Assembly: GCA_944389075.1 (NCBI GenBank)
Contig: CALXLA010000043.1
Coordinates: 21,298-85,297 of the forward strand
Source: an uncultured Spirochaetaceae bacterium
Lineage (GTDB): Bacteria; Spirochaetota; Spirochaetia; Sphaerochaetales; Sphaerochaetaceae
Direction: 5' to 3'
Length of the DNA: 64,000 bases
In this document: positions 43,296 through 52,637 of the stretch, one piece after another
Layout of the letters: the number at the start of each line of letters is the position of its first letter
Numbering within the stretch: position 1 is the first letter of the stretch
Position numbers and translations under genes: made by a program
The notes under the pieces: generated by a model
The model's database searches: none
Told to the model about the DNA's origin: nothing
Seen by the model: only the letters and a program-made list of their open reading frames with translations

Positions 43296-44203
43296 GACGC
43301 ATAGCTCTGGTTCTTTGCATTGTCATTCTCATTGCATCCTGCAGCAGGGAATCTGTGGATAACAGCGGTTTTTCCGTTATTGCTGCCGGTTTCCCTTCCT
43401 ATGATGCGGCACGTGCTGTCATGAAAGGTGCCGGGGAGCCGTATATGCTGCTTCCTCCTGGAGTGGAGACTCATAGCTATGACCCGAATCCGAAGGATAT
43501 GACAGCTGTTGCGGAGGCAGATCTCGTAATATATACAGGAGGGCATTCCGATCACTGGATTGATGAGATAATCGCAGCGGATGACGATCCTCCGAAGGCT
43601 TTCCGGCTGATAGACCAGGTAGAGCTTCTTTCCGAAGAGCACAGGGAAGGAATGGAAGAAGGACATCATAGCCATACCATTGATGAGCATGTATGGACGA
43701 GCATTCCAAATGAGATGAGGATAGTTTCTGCATTTGCGGATGTTCTGTCATCAATGGATCCGGAAAATGCACGGACATATAGGGAGAACAGCGATGGATA
43801 CATCGCGGAACTTTCCGTGATTGATGATGAAATAAGGGAAATTGTCAGGAATTCAAGGCTTGATACGCTTATCTTCGCCTCGCGTTTCCCTCTTCTTTAT
43901 TTTGTCCGCGAGTATGGGCTTGAGTACTATGCGGCATTTCCGGGGTGTGCAGAAGAAACAGAGCCCAGCGCCAGAACTGTTGCATTTCTCATAGATAAAG
44001 CGCGTGAGATAGGCTGTCATCACATACTGAATATAGAATTCTCATCTGCATCGATTGCACGCACTATCGCAGAGGAAGCTGGATGTTCCGTGCTTGTTTT
44101 CTATTCAATGCACAACATAAGCGCTTCAGATTTCGCAGCAGGCGAGACCTATGCGTCGCTTATGAGGAAAAATGCAGAGACTCTCAGGGAGGCACTTTCA
44201 TGA
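43292..44203 (+). CDS. znuA: Zinc ABC transporter, substrate-binding lipoprotein
   Basis: 303 residues from GTG 43292 (GTGA overlap with zur). Lipobox IASC with Cys near residue 16, then the cluster A-I metal-binding fold. Metal histidines are in GVETHSYDPNP and in the DEHVWTSI segment after a short His-rich loop (EGHHSHTIDEH). It captures zinc in the periplasm and hands it to ZnuB. Manganese cannot be excluded, but the zur context favours zinc. Confidence 0.88.
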   Translation: MRRIALVLCIVILIASCSRESVDNSGFSVIAAGFPSYDAARAVMKGAGEPYMLLPPGVETHSYDPNPKDMTAVAEADLVIYTGGHSDHWIDEIIAADDDPPKAFRLIDQVELLSEEHREGMEEGHHSHTIDEHVWTSIPNEMRIVSAFADVLSSMDPENARTYRENSDGYIAELSVIDDEIREIVRNSRLDTLIFASRFPLLYFVREYGLEYYAAFPGCAEETEPSARTVAFLIDKAREIGCHHILNIEFSSASIARTIAEEAGCSVLVFYSMHNISASDFAAGETYASLMRKNAETLREALS

Positions 44204-44910
44204 TGCTTATAGAAGGCAAGGATATCTCAATAGGATATGAAGGCGATGCTGTGATAGAGGATTTCACATTCTCAATCGAGCAGGGGAGCTATATCTGCAT
44301 CGTAGGGGAGAATGGTTCCGGGAAGAGCACCTTCGTGAAAACCATTCTGGGACTTATAGAGCCTCTGAAGGGAAAAATCTCCTACAATGGACTGAGGAGC
44401 AATGAGATCGGATATCTTCCCCAGAGGGCCCTGATACAGCAGGATTTTCCATCTTCCGTGATGGAAGTCGTCCTTTCAGGTTGTCTGAACAGGCATCGGG
44501 GAATGTTCCGTTATGCGCAATCTGAGAAAGCCAAGGCTGCTGAAGAACTCAGAAGGCTTGGTATGGCTGATAAGATAAGTGAATCGTTCCAGGATCTTTC
44601 AGGAGGACAGCAGCAGAGAGTCCTTCTTGCGAGGGCGCTTATGGCAACGGAGAAGCTCCTTCTTCTTGATGAGCCTGCCGCGGGGCTTGATCCTGGGACA
44701 TCTTCCCAGATGTATGGGATTGTGGAAGAGCTCAACAGACAGGGAATAACGATTCTGATGGTAACACATGATATACATCCTGTTCTGAATAATGCGGACA
44801 CAGTCTTCCATTTCTCGCACAAGGGTTTTTATCAGGGAAAGAAGGATGAATATTTCGCGACACAGATGGGACGCATCTTCATGAAGGAGGCGGGGCATGA
44901 TCATAGCTGA
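44200..44910 (+). CDS. znuC: Zinc ABC transporter, ATP-binding protein
   Basis: 236 residues from ATG 44200 (ATGA overlap with znuA); a longer frame from 44083 lies inside znuA and is rejected. Walker A GENGSGKST, signature LSGGQQQRV, Walker B LLLLDEPAAGLD and the H-loop VTHDI. Powers metal import through ZnuB. Ends HDHS; its 3' end overlaps znuB by 14 bases. Confidence 0.93.
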   Translation: MMLIEGKDISIGYEGDAVIEDFTFSIEQGSYICIVGENGSGKSTFVKTILGLIEPLKGKISYNGLRSNEIGYLPQRALIQQDFPSSVMEVVLSGCLNRHRGMFRYAQSEKAKAAEELRRLGMADKISESFQDLSGGQQQRVLLARALMATEKLLLLDEPAAGLDPGTSSQMYGIVEELNRQGITILMVTHDIHPVLNNADTVFHFSHKGFYQGKKDEYFATQMGRIFMKEAGHDHS

Positions 44911-45706
44911 GATCCTTTCGTATCCGTTCCTTGCGAGGGCTCTTGCCGTCGGGTTCCTGATAAGTCTTACGGCTTCCCTTCTTGGTGTCAGCCTTGTGCT
45001 CAGACGTTTCTCGATGATCGGAGATGGCCTTTCCCATGTGGGATTCGGAGCTCTGGGAATCGCGGCTGTCCTTTCGCTTCCGCCTATGGCTGTCACGATA
45101 CCGGTCGTAGTCGCAGCTGCATTTCTTCTTCTCAGGATGTCTGAGCGGAAGATGGGAGGGGACAGCGCCATTGCCATGATTTCATCGTCAGCTCTTGCGA
45201 TAGGAGTCATCGCAGTATCATTGGGAGGGGTCAATACCGATCTCAACGCATTTCTTTTCGGTTCGATACTTTCGGTGTCGAGAAGCGATGCTGTCATAGC
45301 GACGGTGTCTGCGGTTGTGACTCTCTCTGCATATCTGATTTTCTATCATCAGATCTACGCATCCACGTTCGATCCGGCTTTCGCACGTGCGACGGGAATA
45401 AAGTGCGAGCGCTATACATCGCTCCTTGCGGTCCTTACCGCTGTCATGATTGTCGTGGGAATGAGGATGCTCGGCTCGCTTCTCATCTCATCTCTCATGA
45501 TATTCCCTGCAATGACTGCGATGAGAGTCGCGAAGACATATCTTTCTGTGTCCATTGTCGCGGCAGCTGAATCCGCGCTGGCATTCCTTATAGGCTTCAT
45601 TGCATCGTATTCATTTTCCCTTCCTACAGGAGCTGCGATAGTCGTGACGCATCTTGTTTTCTTCATAATTGCATGCATCATAAGGAAGTTGAGGGCGTTG
45701 CTCTAA
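44897..45706 (+). CDS. znuB: Zinc ABC transporter, permease
   Basis: 269-residue inner-membrane protein with eight to nine hydrophobic segments and the ABC-3 family segment LGVSLVLRRFSMIGDGLSHVGFG. It forms the zinc channel driven by ZnuC. Last gene of the zur-znuABC operon; all four genes overlap, so they are co-regulated by the upstream operator. Confidence 0.92.
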   Translation: MIIAEILSYPFLARALAVGFLISLTASLLGVSLVLRRFSMIGDGLSHVGFGALGIAAVLSLPPMAVTIPVVVAAAFLLLRMSERKMGGDSAIAMISSSALAIGVIAVSLGGVNTDLNAFLFGSILSVSRSDAVIATVSAVVTLSAYLIFYHQIYASTFDPAFARATGIKCERYTSLLAVLTAVMIVVGMRMLGSLLISSLMIFPAMTAMRVAKTYLSVSIVAAAESALAFLIGFIASYSFSLPTGAAIVVTHLVFFIIACIIRKLRALL

Positions 45707-45732
45707 AATCAGTGCATTCTCTTGAACTTTTT

Positions 45733-45764
45733 TTGTACAAAAATATCCATTCGTGCCATATAAT
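45733..45764 (+). promoter_or_regulatory. Probable promoter of the carbohydrate ABC operon
   Basis: TATAAT at 45759-45764 with AAAGGAG at 45772-45778 before ATG 45785. TTGTAC (45733-45738) is a possible -35 but the spacer is 20 bases, so an activator may be needed. TTGTACAA is itself a small palindrome. Confidence 0.5.
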
Positions 45765-45784
45765 CGTCATGAAAGGAGTTTATT

Positions 45785-47083
45785 ATGAAGAAATGCTTAG
45801 CAATGCTTCTTGTCATCCTGCTTGCAGTTTCAGCAACAGTCATGGCAGGTGGTTCAGGGGAGAGTTCATCATCTTCAGATGGCCCTGTTGTAATTAAGTA
45901 CTATACATGGGAAGACTCAGCACATAAGCCTCTTATCGATGCTTTCAATGCAACACATGACGATATCCAGGTAGATGCAGAAATCCTTCCTTCCGCAAAC
46001 TATGAGGCAAGACTCAATACTCTTCTCGCAGGACATGTTGAGATGGATGCTTTCATGGAGAAGAGACAGACCGATATGTTCGTACAGTACAACAACGGAT
46101 ATATCGAGCCGCTCAATGACTACATTGTTGAAGGCACACCTGCGGACGCAGCTGTAAAGGCATATGAGTCCCAGATGAACTATGATGGCGATATTCTTGG
46201 TATCCCATGGCGCGCAGGTTCATACTATGTCTACTACAACAAGAAGGTCTTCTAGGCAGCAGGAGTTCCTACTCCAGATGTCTATATCGAGAATGGTGAG
46301 TGGACATGGGACAAGTTCGTTGAGGTTGCGAAGGCTCTTACGAAGCCTGAGCTCGGAACAGTCGGCTCATGTATCTACATCTGGGCTAATGGAACGACAT
46401 TCATTGAATCCCAGAATCATCAGCCTATCATCGATTCCAATGGAAATATCCAGTTCGACGATGGCTTCCTCCGCATGCTCCAGATCAAGAAGGAACTTGA
46501 GTCTTGCGGTGCTATGATTCCTCTTACTGATATGAAGGTAACAGGAACTCATTACTCCAACCTCTTCTACAATGGCAACCTTGGAATGCTCATCATCGGC
46601 GAGTGGTTCCCAGGCCAGATGACAACAGGCGAGAGAGATGGTCTTCTCAATGGATTCACGGCATCTGACTATGGTATCGCAAGACTTCCGGATGATGATC
46701 CTACGACATACACAACCCAGGGAGCTTCAACAAACAACCATATCACATCATACTCGACAAAGAAGGATGCAGCTTATGAGTTCATCAGCTGGATGGCAGG
46801 CCCAGAGGCAGCAGCTATCGCAGCAGGACTTGGTGTTCTTCCTGCAGTAGTTACAGATGAAGTAAGGGATATCCTTTCCGAGAGCATTCCAGACGATGGA
46901 ACATCTCTTAACTACTTCCTCGAGGACAGAGACATCTATACAGCTAACTTCAGCCCATATGGCTCAGCTGTAGAGTCCATGATCGATACATTCCAGGAGA
47001 ACTACCTCCTTGGCAACATCCCAGACGATCAGGTAAATGCTCAGTTCCAGGCTAACCTTGAGCAGATTGTCAGAACTAACTGA
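45785..47083 (+). pseudogene. Carbohydrate ABC transporter substrate-binding protein with an in-frame amber codon
   Basis: One continuous frame of 432 codons apart from TAG at 46253-46255 (codon 157). Before it: signal peptide (ending VMAGGSG) and the first lobe with IKYYTWEDSAHKPL and LLAGHVEMDAF. After it: AAGVPTPDVYIENGEW, WDKFVEVAKAL, and an intact C-lobe to the normal stop. Family members read F-x-AAG at this point, often with Glu, so one base change from GAG explains it. No other lesion is seen, so it is a very recent mutation, a sequencing error, or amber readthrough. It would bind the oligosaccharide for the two permeases downstream. Confidence 0.8.
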
Positions 47084-47102
47084 TCTGTCGGTTTGATTTA
47101 TA

Positions 47103-47148
47103 CGGCACGCCTGGCGCTTGAACGAGCGTGAGGCTGCCGCTTTTTTTT
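47103..47148 (+). terminator. Strong hairpin terminator between binding protein and permeases
   Basis: A long stem (CGGCA/TGCCG, GCCT/AGGC, CGCT/AGCG, 47103-47139) followed by C and eight Ts. It lies inside the operon, so it probably acts as an attenuator that keeps permease mRNA lower than binding-protein mRNA. Confidence 0.85.
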
Positions 47149-47193
47149 CCTGCGGCTTTCAATATGAAGACTGCAATAAAAAGAGGAGAAGAT

Positions 47194-48141
47194 ATGGGAA
47201 CAAAAAAAACTGCCCAATTGGGGAAGAAGCCATTCAGCATTGTGAAGATGGTGACGATTCTCTCGTTCCTCCTTCCCAGCTTCATTGGCTTCGTCGTATT
47301 TGTCCTGGCTCCGATGATCTGGTCTGTGATTCTTTCTTTCACGAACTACAGGGGAGGCCCGAACTATAAGTTCATCGGACTGGAGAATTATATAAATGCC
47401 TTCAGTTCGCCTGATTTCTGGTCGTATCTCTGGATTACTGCCAAGTACATGGTGATCACCGTAGTCTTCCAGATTGCGCTTGGTCTTTTCTTTGCAGTGC
47501 TCCTGCAGAATCAGTTCAGGGGATGCGGATTCTTCAGAGGTGTATATTATCTTCCGAATATCCTTGCATCAGTTGCTGTCGGTATCGCATTCATGACTAT
47601 GTTCCGCCCTGTAAGCGAAGCCGCAGGTGCTCCGAATGGCGGTATAGTGAATGGATTCCTGATAAGCCTCGGGCTCCAGCCATCGCAGTTCCTTGCAGGA
47701 CAGGATACAGCGCTTGGCGTAATCATCCTCGTATCCATCTGGCAGAATTTCGGATACTACATGGTTCTCTTCATCGGAAGCCTCCAGAATGTCAACACAT
47801 CGCTTTATGAGGCTGCTGATATGGATGGAGCTGGATGGTGGAAGAAGTTCACAACTGTCACGATTCCGGGAATCTCGCCGATTCTTTTCTACGGTATCAC
47901 AGTCGCCATCATCAGAGGATTCCAGATGTTCGATTACGTATACGTAATGACTGGTGGTCAGTTCGGTGGTGGTCCTGCAGGATCTACAAATGTCCTTGCA
48001 TTCGATATCTACAAGATGTTCACACAGTCCAGATATGGATATGCATCAGCAGAAGCCGTAATACTGATGGCTATTATCCTCGTCCTTACGGTGGTCCAGC
48101 AGAAGGGCCAGAAGAAGTGGGTGGTCTATGACGTCGTATAG
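47194..48141 (+). CDS. Carbohydrate ABC transporter permease (MalF type)
   Basis: 315 residues from ATG 47194 after GAGGAG; the longer frame runs through the terminator and is rejected. Six membrane segments and the EAA loop YEAADMDGAGWWKKFTTVTIPGISP that docks the ATPase. No ATP-binding gene is present, as in many CUT1 systems that share an MsmK-like ATPase encoded elsewhere. 3' end overlaps the next permease by 14 bases. Confidence 0.93.
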   Translation: MGTKKTAQLGKKPFSIVKMVTILSFLLPSFIGFVVFVLAPMIWSVILSFTNYRGGPNYKFIGLENYINAFSSPDFWSYLWITAKYMVITVVFQIALGLFFAVLLQNQFRGCGFFRGVYYLPNILASVAVGIAFMTMFRPVSEAAGAPNGGIVNGFLISLGLQPSQFLAGQDTALGVIILVSIWQNFGYYMVLFIGSLQNVNTSLYEAADMDGAGWWKKFTTVTIPGISPILFYGITVAIIRGFQMFDYVYVMTGGQFGGGPAGSTNVLAFDIYKMFTQSRYGYASAEAVILMAIILVLTVVQQKGQKKWVVYDVV

Positions 48142-48958
48142 AAGAAATCAGCTGATAATGAACATACTCAAATATGTTCTCTTGATCATCGTAGCAATAA
48201 TAATGCTTCTGCCGCTTGTTGTCGTAGCCAGCTCCTCATTCAAGATGGAGACGGAGATCTTCGAGTTCCCATTCCATATCATACCTAGGAATGCGATTCT
48301 CTCGAACTTCGAACAGCTGAAGGACAACTTCCCTCTGTATACGTGGAACTCCATAAAGGTCACGTTCATAACAACAGTTGTCCAGCTGGTTACTGCCTCG
48401 ACAGGCGCATATGTGTTCTCGAAGATACAGTGGAAGGGAAGGAACGCCATCTTCATGCTCTATGTCATGTCGATGATGATCCCATCTCAGGCTGTTACTG
48501 TTCCGCAGTTCATCATCGTAAGGAATCTCGGCCTTTTCGATTCGCATGCAGCTATTGTGCTTTTGGGCGCATTCACAGCTGTCGGTACATTCCTCATCAG
48601 GCAGTACATGCTTTCGATTCCTGAGGCCTACAATGAAGCTGCACGTATCGATGGTGCAAGGGAGTGGACGATATTCGCAAGAATCATCCTTCCGATGACG
48701 AAGCCAGTCCTGATTACCCAGGCAATCTTCAGCTTCCGTTATTTCTGGAATGATTTCTATACTCCGCTTCTTTATATCATCACACCGACCCTCAAGACGC
48801 TGCCTCTTGGCATGACGGACTTCACCACAGAGCAGTATGTCTATTATGGACCGCAGATGGCTGCCGCTCTGATATCCATCATTCCTGTCCTGATAATCTT
48901 CCTTATCGGACAGAAATACTTCATCCAGGGTGTCTCAGCAGCTGGCGTCAAAGGTTGA
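48128..48958 (+). CDS. Carbohydrate ABC transporter permease (MalG type)
   Basis: 276 residues, six membrane segments, EAA loop YNEAARIDGAREWTIFARIILPMTKP. Partner of the preceding permease in a CUT1-type importer for oligosaccharides. Overlaps the upstream gene by 14 bases. A perfect 10-bp hairpin follows the stop. Confidence 0.93.
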   Translation: MTSYRRNQLIMNILKYVLLIIVAIIMLLPLVVVASSSFKMETEIFEFPFHIIPRNAILSNFEQLKDNFPLYTWNSIKVTFITTVVQLVTASTGAYVFSKIQWKGRNAIFMLYVMSMMIPSQAVTVPQFIIVRNLGLFDSHAAIVLLGAFTAVGTFLIRQYMLSIPEAYNEAARIDGAREWTIFARIILPMTKPVLITQAIFSFRYFWNDFYTPLLYIITPTLKTLPLGMTDFTTEQYVYYGPQMAAALISIIPVLIIFLIGQKYFIQGVSAAGVKG

Positions 48959-48965
48959 TTCAATG

Positions 48966-48988
48966 AACCTAGCGGTCTCCGCTAGGTT
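48966..48988 (+). terminator. Hairpin after permease genes
   Basis: AACCTAGCGG (48966-48975), loop TCT, CCGCTAGGTT (48979-48988). Perfect 10-bp stem with no clear T tract, so either a weak terminator or an mRNA-stabilising hairpin before the GH2 gene. Confidence 0.5.
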
Positions 48989-49023
48989 CTATATTGATAA
49001 TGCTTATTAAGGAAGGATTAGAT

Positions 49024-50799
49024 ATGACAAATCCAGGCAATTTCAATCCTGAGATTCATTCGACGGATTTCAGGAAACCTTTTGAAGCTTATCGTGTCGG
49101 ACGCAATGAGCTTGTGCCGATTGATGGAAGGAAGATGGAGAGCCTCAATGGTAAATGGCACTTCCTTGCAGATCCTCTTGAGTATATGCTTCGCGGAAGC
49201 TGGTACAAAGAGGAGAAATATGATGAGGCTGGACGTGAGAAACCTCAGGATTATGACTTTGATTCATACCCCAAGATGAAGGTCCCTTCATGCTGGAATA
49301 TGGAAAGGAGCGATCTTTTCTACTATGAGAGCATGGGTGACTATATAAGGAATTTCCGCTATGTGAAGCATAGCGATGATGAGCGCGTGTTCCTGCACTT
49401 TGAAGGAGCTGCCTACAGAACATATGTCTTCCTCAATGGAAAGCCTGTAGGGATGCACGATGGAGGCTCGACGCCATTCACTGTGGAGATCACGGATGCC
49501 GTAGCAGAGCAGAACAGGCTGATTGTGGCAGTAGATGGTTCAAGAAGCGATACAAGAGTCCCTATGAGCAATACAGACTGGTTCTTCTACAGCGGAATCT
49601 ACAGGGATGTCTATGTCATCAGGACCGGCAGGACAGTAATCAAGGACTGGTTCGTAAGGCTTGTCCCTGATACGGATTTCTCTGAAATAGCACTTGATTT
49701 CGAAGCTGATGGACTCAATGAAGGTACAGCTGTACTCAGAGTTCCAGAACTTGGCATCGAAAAGGATGTCAATGTGAAGGAAGGGAAGGGAAGCATCGTG
49801 CTGAAGGCTTCTCCAGAGCTGTGGTCGCCTGAGAATCCAAAGCTTTATGACGTAGAGCTCTCTTATGATGGCGATACTGTTAAAGACCGCATCGGATTCA
49901 GGGAATTCAAGGTTGTCGGCAATGATATCTATCTCAATGGAAAGAAGCGCTTCATGAAGGGTATATGTCTCCATGAGGATGATATCAAGATGGGGAAATG
50001 CACAACTGAGGCATCTATCAGAGAAGCCATCAGGGTCGTGAAGGAAGAGCTTCATGGCGTATTCATCCGTCTTGCCCACTATCCTCACACAAGGCTTTTC
50101 GCAAAGATCGCTGATGAAATGGGTATCATGCTCTGGGAAGAGATCCCTGTCTACTGGGCTATCGCATTCGACAATGCATCGACATACAAGGATGCCGAGA
50201 ACCAGCTTGGCGAGCTGATCAGGAGAGATCACAACAGGGCAAGTGTCGTCATCTGGTCTGTAGGCAATGAGAATGCAGATACGGATGCACGCTTCCGCTT
50301 CATGTCCTCCCTTGCTGATTTCGCGCACTCACAGGACAATACAAGGGCTGTCGGAGCTGCTTGCCTTGTCAATGAGGTCGATGAGAGGATCGAGGACAGG
50401 TTAGCAGATAGTCTGGATATCATAGGAATCAATGAATATTACGGCTGGTACAACCCTGATTTCTCGAAGCTCGGCAGAGTGCTCAGGAATTCAGCGCCGT
50501 CCAAGCCCGTGATAATCACCGAAGTCGGAGCTGGTGCACGTGCCGGCAACCATGGCACATCTGACATGCTCTGGACAGAGGAATTCCAGGAAGAGTTCTA
50601 CAGGAAGCAGGTCGCTGAGATCGGTTCATGTTCCTTCATCAAGGGTGTATCACCATGGATCCTGTATGATTTCAGGGCAGAGCGCCGTTTCAATTCATAT
50701 CAGGAAGGATTCAACCGCAAAGGTCTGATTGATTCTGACAGAAAGACAAAGAAGCTTGCATTCGCAGTGCTGGCATCATTCTATGAGACAAAGGAATAA
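49024..50799 (+). CDS. Glycoside hydrolase family 2 (beta-glucuronidase/galactosidase type)
   Basis: 591 residues from ATG 49024, preceded by AAGGAAGGA. GH2 jelly-roll (about 40-180), immunoglobulin-like domain, then TIM barrel. The acid/base Glu is in WSVGNENADT and the nucleophile Glu in ITEVGAGARAG. No signal peptide, so it acts on imported oligosaccharides. The GH88 gene nearby suggests beta-glucuronidase or beta-galactosidase activity on uronic-acid glycans; exact substrate unknown. Confidence 0.88.
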   Translation: MTNPGNFNPEIHSTDFRKPFEAYRVGRNELVPIDGRKMESLNGKWHFLADPLEYMLRGSWYKEEKYDEAGREKPQDYDFDSYPKMKVPSCWNMERSDLFYYESMGDYIRNFRYVKHSDDERVFLHFEGAAYRTYVFLNGKPVGMHDGGSTPFTVEITDAVAEQNRLIVAVDGSRSDTRVPMSNTDWFFYSGIYRDVYVIRTGRTVIKDWFVRLVPDTDFSEIALDFEADGLNEGTAVLRVPELGIEKDVNVKEGKGSIVLKASPELWSPENPKLYDVELSYDGDTVKDRIGFREFKVVGNDIYLNGKKRFMKGICLHEDDIKMGKCTTEASIREAIRVVKEELHGVFIRLAHYPHTRLFAKIADEMGIMLWEEIPVYWAIAFDNASTYKDAENQLGELIRRDHNRASVVIWSVGNENADTDARFRFMSSLADFAHSQDNTRAVGAACLVNEVDERIEDRLADSLDIIGINEYYGWYNPDFSKLGRVLRNSAPSKPVIITEVGAGARAGNHGTSDMLWTEEFQEEFYRKQVAEIGSCSFIKGVSPWILYDFRAERRFNSYQEGFNRKGLIDSDRKTKKLAFAVLASFYETKE

Positions 50800-50804
50800 G
50801 ATTT

Positions 50805-52631
50805 ATGAAAACATTTGATCTTCCTATAACGCATAATAAGCTCGTGACAAGGGCAGATCTTGCAGAGAGCCTTCTGCAGATGCTCAAGCCTGCAGCAGAG
50901 CATCTCAATCTCGGAGGCGGAGGCCTTTTCATTGGCAACAGCTCTGCGCATTACAGTTCCAGAGTTGCGCTCATGGAGGGCTGGAGCCGCCTTCTCTGGG
51001 GTGTTGCGCCTTTTATTGCCGGTGGTTTTGAATGGGATCAGTTCCCGAAGTTCTTCAAGGGACTGACAGAAGGAACAAATCCGGAGAGCGAGAATTACTG
51101 GGGCGATGTTCCCCCACATGACCAGAGAATGGTGGAGATGGCAGCTATCTCACTTTCACTTCTGCTTGTTCCTGAGACATTCTGGGAACCGCTGACAGCT
51201 AAGGAGAAAGACAATCTGGCATCGTGGCTTCGCCAGATCAACCGCAAACCTCTCAGCGATAATAACTGGCATTTCTTCAGAGTGCTTGTTAACCTTGCGC
51301 TGAGGAAGCTTGGGCAGGAGCATGACTGGGAACAGGCTGAAGAGGATCTTGTCTTCCTTGAAAACCTCTATGCAGAAGATGGGTGGTATCATGATGCGAT
51401 TCCATTCGATAACTACAATCCTTTCGCTTTCCATTTCTATTCGATGGTCTATGTCCGCTATATGGCAGATGAGGATAAGGAGAGGTGCGAGAGATTCAAG
51501 GAGAGAGCAAAGCTTTTTGCTCAGCAGTACATCCTGTACTTTGCAGACAAGGGCAACAGCGTGCCTTATGGCAGGAGCCTGACATATCGCTTTGCAGTTG
51601 CTTCATTCTTCAGCGCATGTGCCTTTGCAGGCCTTGAAGTGCTTCCATGGGGAGTGCTTAAGGGACTTGTGCTCCGCAATCTCAGATGGTGGTTCTCTCA
51701 GCCCATCTTCGACAGCCAGGGACTCCTTACAATCGGTTATGCATACCCATCGCTTATTATGGCAGATGAGTACAATGCTCCAGGTTCTCCATACTGGGCA
51801 CTGAAGACATATGCTGTCCTTGCGCTCCCTGATGATCATCCGTTCTGGAAAGCCGAAGAGCTTCCGATGCCTGTGCTTCCTGATGCGAAGTTCCTGAAGT
51901 GTCCGGGAGCTATCATGACAAGGCATTCCGATGGTGATGTCGTAATGCTTTCAGGAGGGCAGTATCCTGCATTCGAGATGAATCATCTTGCGGAGAAGTA
52001 CTGCAAGTTCGCATATAGCGCAGATTATGGCTTCTCTGTAAGCATCAGCAATCATGGTTTTGAGTTCACAGGCTGTGACAGCATGCTTTTCGTGAGCGAC
52101 GGCGATGATTACTGGAGGCCAAGAAGGGAAGTCAGGGATGTCGTTGGTTCTGATGAGATGGTCAGGAGCACATGGTCGCCATTCAAGGGACTGGATATTA
52201 CGACATGGCTTATCCCTGCAGGAGATTTCCATGTCCGCATCCACAAAATAGAGGCTGAGCGTGAGTTCTGTGCTAAGGAAGGCGGGTTCGGCATCATCCA
52301 TTATCTTGGCCATGAGCTCGAGCCGGTTGTCGATTTCCATGAAGAGGCGAATCTCTATGGCATAGGTGTTCCATGGGGTTCCACCATGATCCGCGATATC
52401 ATCGGAGGCAGGAAGCCATTCTGGGCGAAGCCGAGACCGAATCTGAATCTGCTCCATGATACTTCAATGGTTCCATGCCTTGATGGCAAGATAGGAAAGG
52501 GATGTTCATTCTTCGGCTGTCTTGTCGGAGCTGGCAAGGATACTGCTATCTGGACAAAGGCTCCTGAGGTTAGTTTCTCTGAAAAAGATATGACTGTGAC
52601 AATTGATGGCAAGTGCCACAAGCTTGTGTGA
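50805..52631 (+). CDS. DUF2264 domain-containing protein
   Basis: 608 residues, cytoplasmic. The N-terminal ~370 residues look like an (alpha/alpha) toroid with GGGGLFIGNSSAHYSSRVALMEGWSRLLWG and WRLR-like helices rich in Trp; the C-terminal part is beta-rich. The DUF2264 family is found in polysaccharide-use loci and is suspected to act on glycans, but has no settled activity. Starts 6 bases after the GH2 stop and ends 7 bases before GH88, so all three are one operon. Confidence 0.75.
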   Translation: MKTFDLPITHNKLVTRADLAESLLQMLKPAAEHLNLGGGGLFIGNSSAHYSSRVALMEGWSRLLWGVAPFIAGGFEWDQFPKFFKGLTEGTNPESENYWGDVPPHDQRMVEMAAISLSLLLVPETFWEPLTAKEKDNLASWLRQINRKPLSDNNWHFFRVLVNLALRKLGQEHDWEQAEEDLVFLENLYAEDGWYHDAIPFDNYNPFAFHFYSMVYVRYMADEDKERCERFKERAKLFAQQYILYFADKGNSVPYGRSLTYRFAVASFFSACAFAGLEVLPWGVLKGLVLRNLRWWFSQPIFDSQGLLTIGYAYPSLIMADEYNAPGSPYWALKTYAVLALPDDHPFWKAEELPMPVLPDAKFLKCPGAIMTRHSDGDVVMLSGGQYPAFEMNHLAEKYCKFAYSADYGFSVSISNHGFEFTGCDSMLFVSDGDDYWRPRREVRDVVGSDEMVRSTWSPFKGLDITTWLIPAGDFHVRIHKIEAEREFCAKEGGFGIIHYLGHELEPVVDFHEEANLYGIGVPWGSTMIRDIIGGRKPFWAKPRPNLNLLHDTSMVPCLDGKIGKGCSFFGCLVGAGKDTAIWTKAPEVSFSEKDMTVTIDGKCHKLV

Positions 52632-52637
52632 GGTTCT

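Noticed and set aside
46253..46255. Genome-wide reassignment of TAG to an amino acid
   Set aside because: Several normal genes in the window end with TAG at the expected place (for example the aldolase at 1975 and the propeller protein at 21049).
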